From Ignavibacteriales bacterium (lineage in GTDB: Bacteria; Bacteroidota; Ignavibacteria; Ignavibacteriales; Ignavibacteriaceae), in assembly GCA_003538625.1 (NCBI GenBank), contig DPRR01000006.1:522826-586825 (forward strand): 64,000 bases of DNA. Reading direction: 5' to 3'. This document shows, piece after piece, positions 26,505 through 34,332 of this stretch. Each line of letters opens with the position of its first letter. Within the stretch, counting starts at the first letter, position 1. The notes beneath the pieces were generated by a model. The model saw only the letters and a list, made by a program, of their open reading frames with translations, did not search any database and was not told the origin of the DNA. A program made the position numbers and the translations under genes.

Positions 26505-27389
26505 TTAAGCATTCGTTTGCTTAGGATTAAACTTCTTATCAAACCAATGGTAGAATACCATAAAGAAGTAACCTAATACCCATCCCCATAAAAACGAAAC
26601 TGCAATTCCACCAATTATATTCATTACATCTACTGAACTGAAGAAAGGAATAAGGGGTTTAACTAATGTAGAATAATCTTCACCGGAGAAAATCATTTTT
26701 ATTGCTGCAAGAATAAAAATAGCTGTTGTAAAAATACCTGCTGCAACCCCGAAATATTTTTCATCATATTTTTTACCTCTTAACACTTCAGTCGAAAAAT
26801 CTACTTGGATAATAGATTTTTTCTCAGATTTTTTTAATTCTGATTTTTCAAAGTAGTTAAGTGTTTTAGAAAAGATAAAAGCTGTATATGCGCTGTAAAT
26901 AAGAATAACACCAAGCCCAATCAGATAGCTGACAAAATTTAATCCTGTAAAGCCTGGAATAAGCAACTTCCATAAGCCAAGCATTTGATATTCGACGGGA
27001 ACAATTAAATCATATACTAAGCAAAGGGTGAAGAGTATTGAAACATAGACCACAAATGTTAAAAACAGAGTTTTAAATCTTACAATAACTGGTTTTACTT
27101 CTATCTTATGCTCGCTTACTTTTTTTCTTGCCAGAAGATTATGGGCGGGAACAACTATATAACCAATTAAATACGAGCCAAGAGAAACTTCGAGCAGACC
27201 AATAACAATGCTTAATGAATCTAATCCGCCGAACCACGGCAGAATTATCTCCCAGATTTTATGCATATGCCAGAAGCCATCAATACCAGTGCTTACAAGA
27301 ATAAGCTTTACACCAATACACACTACATATAAGATGGTAAAGATGTAAAACAATGCACTTGCAATCGGATATGGTTCCAACTTTTTCAT
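26505..27389 (-). CDS. membrane protein built from three internal repeats
   Basis: The 294-residue protein has about eight membrane segments. A motif recurs three times: residues 45-84 (WEIILPWFGGLD, then a Gly-containing helix), residues 140-179 (WKLLIPGFTGLN) and residues 243-284 (VKPLIPFFSSVD). Each is followed by an IG-containing membrane helix. A cytoplasmic charged linker lies at about 180-210. I do not recognise the family. It sits 18 bases after the YHS gene and 11 bases before the SpeE-like gene. Confidence 0.7.
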   Translation of the reverse strand: MKKLEPYPIASALFYIFTILYVVCIGVKLILVSTGIDGFWHMHKIWEIILPWFGGLDSLSIVIGLLEVSLGSYLIGYIVVPAHNLLARKKVSEHKIEVKPVIVRFKTLFLTFVVYVSILFTLCLVYDLIVPVEYQMLGLWKLLIPGFTGLNFVSYLIGLGVILIYSAYTAFIFSKTLNYFEKSELKKSEKKSIIQVDFSTEVLRGKKYDEKYFGVAAGIFTTAIFILAAIKMIFSGEDYSTLVKPLIPFFSSVDVMNIIGGIAVSFLWGWVLGYFFMVFYHWFDKKFNPKQTNA

Positions 27390-27407
27390 AATAAATAATC
27401 TCCGTTA

Positions 27408-27617
27408 TCATTTACTTAAATTGTTAATAAACTTTTTGGGATCTTTCTCAAATTCTGCCTGACAAAGCGGGCAGCAAAGGAAATATGTTTCTTTCCCGTA
27501 TTTCACTTTAGCATAAGCTTTGTTTGGATTAATCTTTTTGCCGCAAACCGGATCCCTTAAAGAATTGCTTTTGTTATTCACTTTTGCACCGTAATGTTTT
27601 ATTTTAATAATACTCAT
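27408..27617 (-). CDS. YHS-domain protein, 69 residues
   Basis: After a basic 20-residue lead comes DPVCGKKINPNKAYAKV and YFLCCPLCQAEFEKDPKKF, a typical four-Cys YHS domain. It leads the operon with the triple-repeat and SpeE-like genes. The predicted sigma-54 start (about 27618) falls directly at the ATG, so the message may be leaderless or translation may begin at a GTG 12 codons further in. Confidence 0.7.
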   Translation of the reverse strand: MSIIKIKHYGAKVNNKSNSLRDPVCGKKINPNKAYAKVKYGKETYFLCCPLCQAEFEKDPKKFINNLSK

Positions 27618-27627
27618 TTAAGAAAAA

Positions 27628-27643
27628 AGCAAGATGTGTGCCC
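27628..27643 (-). promoter_or_regulatory. sigma-54-like -24/-12 promoter
   Basis: On the minus strand GGGCACACATCTTGCT matches the TGGCACG-N4-TTGCT consensus very well, with GG and GC ten bases apart. It faces the YHS/membrane/SpeE-like operon. The activator dyad at 27699-27714 lies about 87 bases upstream of the predicted start. Confidence 0.65.
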
Positions 27644-27698
27644 CTAATCAAAGTGGCTAAAAAAATGATAAACTGATATTCGATAGGAAAAAGTTTTA

Positions 27699-27714
27699 AG
27701 AAGTTTAAAAATAT
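27699..27714. promoter_or_regulatory. upstream activator dyad, copy 2
   Basis: GTTTAAAAATATTTAAGA contains the exact 14-mer shared with copies 1 and 3, preceded by a TTTTAAGAA half-site as in copy 3. It lies between the divergent YHS operon and the histidine kinase gene and ends about 15 bases before the kinase ATG, so it could also serve feedback control of the two-component genes. Confidence 0.55.
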
Positions 27715-27729
27715 TTAAGATTTTTAATA

Positions 27730-29922
27730 ATGATTACAGCAATTAAACAATTAAGCAATTTAACAATTATACTAACCCATTCAATCTTTGATCTTGACTT
27801 GACCCAGACTATTTTTCTAACCTCTACTCTTCTCGCTGCTATTGGATTGATAGTAATTATATACTCAAGAAATCGTAACTCTATCAAAAGCCGTTTATTC
27901 ATTCTTATTCTGCTTTTAGTAATTGGTTATTTAATATCTCATGCTTTCCATTTTTTAATAATGCATTCAGCGAACGTTACTATACTGGATAACTCCTGTC
28001 ATTCGTTTCTTCTAATGATTATAGTTACTGTAACTTTCTTTACCTGGAATTTTCCCGAACCACATAGAATAGGAATTTTCAAAAGTCTGCTGATAATAAT
28101 TCCTTCAGTTGTTCTTTTGGGTTTATTGTGGAGTGGTTATTTCATAGAGGAATCACACGCACACGGGTCTTCCTTCACTGTTAAATATTCTACTGCTTAT
28201 CCAGTATTTCTTCTATGGTATGCATTTTTAATTGCTCTTAACTTTTACTGGCTTATTAGTAAGTATTATAAAGAAGGCGATTCAGCACAACGCAAACAAA
28301 TACTTATGCTGTTTCTGGGGCTGATAATTACCAATCTTGCTTCTTTTGTATTCGGAATATTCCTTCCCTGGTATCTTGGCTTTTATTACTTAGTAGAAAT
28401 CAGTCCACTTTCATTTTTTGCAGGAGTTATTCTTTTTACAACGGTAGCTGTAAATAGGTATGATATGTTCAGGGCTTCAATGCAAAGAATTCACAATTTC
28501 AGTATAACAAAAAAAATTATACTTAGTGCGCTTGTACTTGTACCTATCATAATTTTATTGGTGCAGGTTCCTTTAATGAGATTTATTTTCCAGCCGGAAA
28601 GTAACCGTGAGCTATACAGATTATTTTCTATCAGCGTATTTGGGGGTTTAATTGTCAGCATAATTATAGCTTTTGTAATTGTAAAAATCATTTCTAATCC
28701 TTTAAAGATATTAAAGAATAAAGCTCACGAGATAGAGAATGGGAATTATGGTATTAAAATTGACTTCTCTTCTAATGATGAGTTTGGAGAATTAACGGAA
28801 GCTTTTAATAATATGTCTGATACGTTAAAAAATAATTCCTTTGAATTGAAAACTAAGGAAGACAGAATTTCTCTTCTGCTTAATGCTTTCGAAGAATCCT
28901 CCACAGCTATTGCTATTGTGGCTGAAGATTTCAAGATAATAGAGGCTAATCAGCAGTTTTGCCAAATAGTTAAAATAGAAAGGAGCTCTGTAATAAATGA
29001 AAATTTAGCGAATATTCAGTTTAAAGGTGAGTTTAATGAATATTTTAAAACAATAACGGATGAACTTAAATTATATTCCAAATTCAGAGGCGAACTAAAT
29101 TACGATGATAAAATTCTTTTAATATATGTTACTCCATCTACAGCCGGGAACAAGTTTAACGGCTATCTGTTTATTGAAGTTGATATTACCGAACAAAAAA
29201 AGTTAGAAGACCAGTTGTTCAAATCAGAGAAGCTTGCAGCGCTCGGTAAAATGGCTGCCGTTCTCGCCCACGAAATTAAAACTCCCTTAACTTCAATAAA
29301 AATGAATGCAGATATAATCGCAGAAGATCTAAAATTAAACCCAGATGAAAAGGAGAATCTTGCAATTATCCAGACTGAAATAAATCGGCTGAATAATTTA
29401 GTTAAAGATGTTTTGCAATTTTCCAGACAAATGGAATTGGATATTTCTGTATTTAATTTATTTGATATGGTTGAAACGATTAAGCACCAGTTTCAGAATA
29501 AATTAAAGGACAAAAACATTTCGCTATTTAATAATGTGGATAAAGTTAGTCTAACGGCAGATATGGATAAACTAACTCAGGTATTCTTAAATTTAATTGA
29601 CAATTCGATTGAAGCTATAAACAGCAATGGTAAAATCGAATTGAAGTCATCTTTTGATAAAGAAAGGAATCATATTAAGATTTCAGTTATTGATAGCGGT
29701 AATGGAATAAAATCAGAGCTAAAAGTATTCGAGCCATTTTTCACAACTAAATCTTCGGGCACCGGACTTGGTCTGGCAATAGCACAAAAAATCATTGAAC
29801 AACATCGAGGATCTATTAAACTTGTCAGTTCAGAATCAGGGAAAACTGTTTTTGAAATTATATTACCGTTCAATGGCATACAAAATTTTGATAAAGTAAA
29901 TTATTTGGATAAATATGAATAA
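27730..29922 (+). CDS. membrane sensor histidine kinase (HAMP-PAS-HisKA-HATPase)
   Basis: The 730-residue protein has an N-terminal block of about seven membrane helices (20-245), a further helix pair around 255-320, a HAMP-like linker, a PAS domain (about 380-480), a HisKA domain with His514 in LAHEIKTPLTSIK, and a HATPase domain with N, G1 (DSGNGI) and G2 (GTGLGLAIAQ) boxes. The multi-helix N-terminus could sense a membrane or small-ligand signal. Its stop codon overlaps the start of the response regulator by eight bases. With that partner it forms the only complete two-component system in the window. Confidence 0.9.
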   Translation: MITAIKQLSNLTIILTHSIFDLDLTQTIFLTSTLLAAIGLIVIIYSRNRNSIKSRLFILILLLVIGYLISHAFHFLIMHSANVTILDNSCHSFLLMIIVTVTFFTWNFPEPHRIGIFKSLLIIIPSVVLLGLLWSGYFIEESHAHGSSFTVKYSTAYPVFLLWYAFLIALNFYWLISKYYKEGDSAQRKQILMLFLGLIITNLASFVFGIFLPWYLGFYYLVEISPLSFFAGVILFTTVAVNRYDMFRASMQRIHNFSITKKIILSALVLVPIIILLVQVPLMRFIFQPESNRELYRLFSISVFGGLIVSIIIAFVIVKIISNPLKILKNKAHEIENGNYGIKIDFSSNDEFGELTEAFNNMSDTLKNNSFELKTKEDRISLLLNAFEESSTAIAIVAEDFKIIEANQQFCQIVKIERSSVINENLANIQFKGEFNEYFKTITDELKLYSKFRGELNYDDKILLIYVTPSTAGNKFNGYLFIEVDITEQKKLEDQLFKSEKLAALGKMAAVLAHEIKTPLTSIKMNADIIAEDLKLNPDEKENLAIIQTEINRLNNLVKDVLQFSRQMELDISVFNLFDMVETIKHQFQNKLKDKNISLFNNVDKVSLTADMDKLTQVFLNLIDNSIEAINSNGKIELKSSFDKERNHIKISVIDSGNGIKSELKVFEPFFTTKSSGTGLGLAIAQKIIEQHRGSIKLVSSESGKTVFEIILPFNGIQNFDKVNYLDKYE

Positions 29923-31276
29923 AATACTCGTTATCGATGATGATGAATCTATCCGGAAAACATTAACCAGTTATCTGCGGAAAATGAATTATAAAGTTTT
30001 TTCTGCAGAGAATGGCATTGAAGGAATTGAAACAGCAAGAAAGGAAATTCCTGATTTAGTAATAACCGATATTAAAATGCCACATGCAGATGGCTTTGAA
30101 GTCTTAAAAAAAATAAAAGAGATTGACAGCCACATTCACGTCATAATGATAACTGCATTTGATGATATGAGCAGCACAGTTAAAGCAATGCAGAAAGGTG
30201 CTTACGATTATATTGAAAAACCCTTGGAAATTGATAAGCTTAAAATCACAATAAACCGAGCGCTGGAAAATAAGAAGATGAGTGAACAGCTTGATTCGTT
30301 TATTTCTGTTGAAACAGAAGAATATCGATCAGAAAATACTCTGATCGGCAAAGCTTCTGTTATGAAAGATGTTTATAAGAAGATAGGACAAACTACTACA
30401 AGCCGTGTAACAGTTCTTATTGAAGGTGAAAGCGGAACAGGTAAAGAGCTTGTCGCAAGAGCAATTCATTACAGCGGTATTACTAAAGAAAAGCCCTTCA
30501 TCCCTGTTAACTGCACCGCCCTTACTGAATCTCTGCTTGAAAGTGAATTGTTCGGACACGTAAAAGGTGCGTTCACAGGTTCAATACGTGATAAAAAAGG
30601 TAAATTTGAACTTGCCGGCGAAGGCACAATTTTTCTTGATGAGATTTCCGAAATATCTCCTAATTTACAAGTGCAACTCTTAAGGGTATTACAGCAAAAA
30701 GAATTTGAACGTGTAGGAGGCGAGACTTTAATTCCTATGAAAGCCCGGATCATCGCAGCTACAAATAAAGATTTAAATCAGCTTGTTCGCGACGGTAATT
30801 TCAGAGAGGATTTATATTTTAGGTTAAAAGTAGTATCAATTAATCTCCCTCCTCTTCGTGAACGATTAGATGATGTCCCATTATTAGTAAGTCACTTTCT
30901 TGCAAAGATCAATAAGGAGCTTCATAAAAATGTTTCTAAAGTGCCTGAAGATGTAATGGAAATGTTAAAAAATCATTACTGGGTCGGTAATGTAAGGGAA
31001 TTGGAAAACACTTTGATGCAGGCTGTTGTTCTTTCAAGTGATGATATTCTTAATAAAGAAAATATTCTCTTAAGAAGACCTGAACCCGGAGAAATTAAAG
31101 AGGATGTTCAGTTTATCTCGCTAGCTGAGAATGAAAAAAAACATATTAAAAATATCCTCGATGCAGTTAAGTGGGACAAAAACAAGGCACACAAAATTCT
31201 TGGAATTTCACTTCCGACTCTTTACAGCAAGATTGAGAATTATCAGCTTTCACCATTTGACAAAGAATCTTCTTAG
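29915..31276 (+). CDS. NtrC-family sigma-54-dependent response regulator
   Basis: The 453-residue protein has a receiver domain with the phosphoacceptor Asp52 in VITDIKMP, an AAA+ domain with Walker A GESGTGKE (around 170) and GAFTGS loop contacting sigma-54, and a C-terminal Fis-type helix-turn-helix (NKAHKILGISLPTLYSKI). The GAFTGA-like loop means it should activate sigma-54 promoters. Four sigma-54-like promoters with shared upstream dyads occur in the island, so it is the likely activator of all four. Confidence 0.93.
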   Translation: MNKILVIDDDESIRKTLTSYLRKMNYKVFSAENGIEGIETARKEIPDLVITDIKMPHADGFEVLKKIKEIDSHIHVIMITAFDDMSSTVKAMQKGAYDYIEKPLEIDKLKITINRALENKKMSEQLDSFISVETEEYRSENTLIGKASVMKDVYKKIGQTTTSRVTVLIEGESGTGKELVARAIHYSGITKEKPFIPVNCTALTESLLESELFGHVKGAFTGSIRDKKGKFELAGEGTIFLDEISEISPNLQVQLLRVLQQKEFERVGGETLIPMKARIIAATNKDLNQLVRDGNFREDLYFRLKVVSINLPPLRERLDDVPLLVSHFLAKINKELHKNVSKVPEDVMEMLKNHYWVGNVRELENTLMQAVVLSSDDILNKENILLRRPEPGEIKEDVQFISLAENEKKHIKNILDAVKWDKNKAHKILGISLPTLYSKIENYQLSPFDKESS

Positions 31277-31283
31277 GATTAAT

Positions 31284-32201
31284 TTAATGATCGCATCTAT
31301 GCACTTCGAGAGTAGTATGAACTATTCCAACTTCCGGCAATAACTCTTTATAATAATTTGGTGATTTGGGATTATCTGTAACAACAGAAATGGCTGCGGA
31401 ATAAATTCCCGGTCCGATAGACCAGAGATGCAGATCGGCAACTTTATTATCATCTTTCTTTTCAATTGCTTCTTTTATATGATCCTGAATCTCTTTGGAA
31501 ACTTCTTTATCAAGTAAAGTCCGGCTTGTATCTCTAAGCAAGCCCCAAGACCATTTTGATACTAAGATAGCACCTACGATGCCCATCAAAGGATCCATCC
31601 AGATAAAGCCAAAAAACTTTGCAGCAGAAAGCGCAATAATAGCAAGCACCGAAGTCAATGCATCTGCAAGCACGTGAAGATAAGCAGAACGTAAATTGTG
31701 ATCGTGGTGAGAGTGAGTGTGATGGTGTTCGCCTTCTTCGTGCTTAGATTCTCCAAGGATAAAAACACTTACTGCGTTTACAACTAAACCTATAACCGCA
31801 ACAGCAATTGCCTGATTAAAAATAATTACAACCGGGTTGAAAAGCCGATCAATACTTTCCCACGCCATTACTAATGCAAAAAATACAAGGAGTATCGCAC
31901 TGCTGAAACCGGCAAGAGCATTTACTTTTCCGGTTCCAAAAATAAATGTTGTATCGTGAGCGTGCTTACGTGCATACAAATATGCAAAAGCAGTTATTCC
32001 CAATGCAGCAGCATGTGAACCCATGTGGAGTCCATCAGCAAGCAAAGCCATAGAACCATATAGAATGCCAGCTCCTATTTCAATAGCCATCATTGTTACG
32101 GTAATAGCGATTACAAGCATAGTTTTTCGTTCACCGGTTTTAATTTGATCCTGCCCGAAGACATGATCGTGCTGCCAAATACGGAGTGAATGATTATGCA
32201 T
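31284..32201 (-). CDS. czcD: cation diffusion facilitator (CzcD-like) exporter
   Basis: The 305-residue protein has six membrane segments, the His/Asp metal site (HxxxD in LLADGLHMGSHAAAL and HVLADALTSVLA), a His-rich loop HEEGEHHHTHSHHDHN between helices IV and V, and a cytoplasmic C-terminal domain. CDF proteins exchange Zn2+, Co2+ or Cd2+ for protons. It converges on the response regulator gene with only seven bases between the stops. It has its own promoter region (32202-32361). Confidence 0.88.
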   Translation of the reverse strand: MHNHSLRIWQHDHVFGQDQIKTGERKTMLVIAITVTMMAIEIGAGILYGSMALLADGLHMGSHAAALGITAFAYLYARKHAHDTTFIFGTGKVNALAGFSSAILLVFFALVMAWESIDRLFNPVVIIFNQAIAVAVIGLVVNAVSVFILGESKHEEGEHHHTHSHHDHNLRSAYLHVLADALTSVLAIIALSAAKFFGFIWMDPLMGIVGAILVSKWSWGLLRDTSRTLLDKEVSKEIQDHIKEAIEKKDDNKVADLHLWSIGPGIYSAAISVVTDNPKSPNYYKELLPEVGIVHTTLEVHRCDH

Positions 32202-32361
32202 AAGATTCCTCTTTAATTCAATATATCAATAATAAAAGACCTATCGGCTAATAAAATTTTTAATAAACATTAGATGATGAAGATGCTAACAAAAAAATGA
32301 TTGGACTACTTAAACTGTAACAGAATACTTTAACAAAAATAAAATTACTGTTCGCTGCACC

Positions 32362-34071
32362 TTATTTCAGATATACTAACTTAATTGTTTTCACCAACCC
32401 ATCAACCGTCAGTTTGCCAAAATACGTTCCGCTTGAACAGTTTGATGCATTCCAATTTATGGCATGAGTCCCGGCAGACTGAACTCCATTGAATAATTTT
32501 TCAATCAGATTTCCGTTAACATCATAAATTGATAGTACAACTTTCTGATTTTGATTATTGAGCCTGTAAAAAATTTTTGTTGAAGAATTGAACGGATTCG
32601 GATAATTCTGATACAGTTCAAAAGTATCTGGTGAGGATTGTTCATCTTCAAATTTTGTTGGTGCGTCAATCTGAATGTTAAGCATCATCCCGTCATCTTC
32701 GTGCTCAAGGTTGTGACAATGCAGTAAATAGATTCCTGAATAATCGTTGAACCTAACAAGAGTTTGTACTGTCTCATTCGGATTTACGAGCACAGTATCT
32801 TTCCATCCTTTATCATTAGGAGAAAGATTAGTATTTCCGTTTCTAGAATAAACCTGGAACAAAACACCGTGAACGTGCATCGGATGAAAGTTGTTGGTGT
32901 TATTTATGAATTTCCACTCTTCAAGTTGATTAAAAGGAATTACTTCATCAATCCTGTTCATATCATAAGTTAACCCATTTATCCTGTGCATACCCGAACC
33001 CATACCTGATTGGCTAAGGACGAAATTTCGTGTGCCTGTTATATCATTGATATTATAATAATTAATTATCTGAAGATTCTGAGGAACTATTCCACCTGAT
33101 GAATTACTTCCAACAATATCAAATCTTAAAAGATCCAATTGTGTTCCCTGGTTTCCTACTCCACTGAAAGCCTGCGATTGCAATGTTACAGAGTTTCCGA
33201 TACTGTATGGGAAAAAATCAAAAAGAATATCTACTCTTTCGCCGGGAGAAAGAAATAAACCATTCATTTGAACAGCTTCGTCTTTCAAACCTCCATCAGT
33301 TGCTACAACCCAGAATGGTGAGTTATCAGAAAAAGCAATTTTGTAAACTCTTGCATTGGATCCGTTTAACAATCTGAATCTGTAAAGTGTTTTTTGGACT
33401 TCGAAAAAGGCTTCGGGAGTTCCGTTAATTAAAGGAACATCACCGAGATAACCCATCATTCTGTCCATCATCGTTGGCGAGTACGTGAACTGCGGTTGGT
33501 ATACAGAATGTCTATCCTGAATTAGTAATGGAATATCGTATGCACCTGTCGGCAAACCGTACTGAAGTTCATCATCGTCCTCAACAATAAAAAATCCTGC
33601 ATAACCTTTGTAGACATGTTTAGCTGTTAGATGATGAGCATGCGAATGATAAAAGTAAGTTCCTGCTTTTTGAAATACCGGGAATGAATATGTGTAATTG
33701 TTTCCAGGTAGAACGGCATCTTTTGGCTGACCATCCATTAATTCCGGTACAAGCAACCCGTGCCAGTGAATTGTTGCTTCTTCTGTGTACTGATTTTCAA
33801 ACAGCACGGAAAAGTTATCGCCTTTTTGAATTCGAATAGTTGGTGCAGGATAAGAATTATTCAAGCCTAAAATCTGAGTTGTCGTTCCGGGCCAAACCTC
33901 AACATTTGCTGAGTTGAATATTAATGATTCTCCAGATTGAAGTTCCGGTGGAAAACGCAAAGGATTTCCAACACCATTTATTTTTTTTATTCCACTAAAT
34001 GGAAATAATTGATACGTTGATATCGCTGCACCAGCCAGAGCAGATTTGATAATAAAGTCTCGTCTTTTCAT
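32362..34071 (-). CDS. multicopper oxidase with Tat signal and type IX sorting domain
   Basis: The 569-residue protein starts MKRRDFIIKSALAG, a Tat signal. Copper ligands are HWHG (102-105), YHSH (141-144), HPMHVHG and HCHNLEHEDDGMM, the full set for the T1 and T2/T3 sites. The last 90 residues are a secretion-system type IX sorting domain: ELYQNYPNPFNSSTKI, then a beta-sandwich ending in KTIKLVYLK. It is probably a periplasm-folded, then surface-released or anchored, cuprous oxidase (CueO/CopA-like). It stands alone between the CDF gene and an RND remnant. Confidence 0.92.
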   Translation of the reverse strand: MKRRDFIIKSALAGAAISTYQLFPFSGIKKINGVGNPLRFPPELQSGESLIFNSANVEVWPGTTTQILGLNNSYPAPTIRIQKGDNFSVLFENQYTEEATIHWHGLLVPELMDGQPKDAVLPGNNYTYSFPVFQKAGTYFYHSHAHHLTAKHVYKGYAGFFIVEDDDELQYGLPTGAYDIPLLIQDRHSVYQPQFTYSPTMMDRMMGYLGDVPLINGTPEAFFEVQKTLYRFRLLNGSNARVYKIAFSDNSPFWVVATDGGLKDEAVQMNGLFLSPGERVDILFDFFPYSIGNSVTLQSQAFSGVGNQGTQLDLLRFDIVGSNSSGGIVPQNLQIINYYNINDITGTRNFVLSQSGMGSGMHRINGLTYDMNRIDEVIPFNQLEEWKFINNTNNFHPMHVHGVLFQVYSRNGNTNLSPNDKGWKDTVLVNPNETVQTLVRFNDYSGIYLLHCHNLEHEDDGMMLNIQIDAPTKFEDEQSSPDTFELYQNYPNPFNSSTKIFYRLNNQNQKVVLSIYDVNGNLIEKLFNGVQSAGTHAINWNASNCSSGTYFGKLTVDGLVKTIKLVYLK

Positions 34072-34119
34072 TCACTACCCATTATAGATTATGATTTAAT
34101 TGATAACTTATACTCTATT

Positions 34120-34308
34120 TCAACTTTCATTAATTGAATGTTTTATTTTTCTTTCTTCCACCCACCAAAATAGAGTTGGCAGGACAACCAAAGTTAATAA
34201 TGTTGATGTAATTAATCCGCCAATTACTACAGTAGCAAGTGGTCTCTGCACTTCAGCACCTGCTGATGTTGACACCGCCATTGGGATAAATCCGGGCGAA
34301 ACCATCAA
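34120..34308 (-). pseudogene. C-terminal remnant of an RND heavy-metal pump (CzcA-like)
   Basis: The minus-strand frame of about 62 codons ends in SAGAEVQRPLATVVIGG, then helix XII and a short basic tail. This matches the end of the intact CzcA-like protein at 39608-42712 (GTGSEVQRPLATVVIGG). The similarity begins abruptly near 34300, next to the end of the zinc ATPase gene; the first thousand residues are missing. It is a leftover of a third RND pump, apparently lost by recombination between this site and another copy. Confidence 0.8.
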
Positions 34309-34332
34309 TGTAGTTTTAGGCGGAATTATAAT

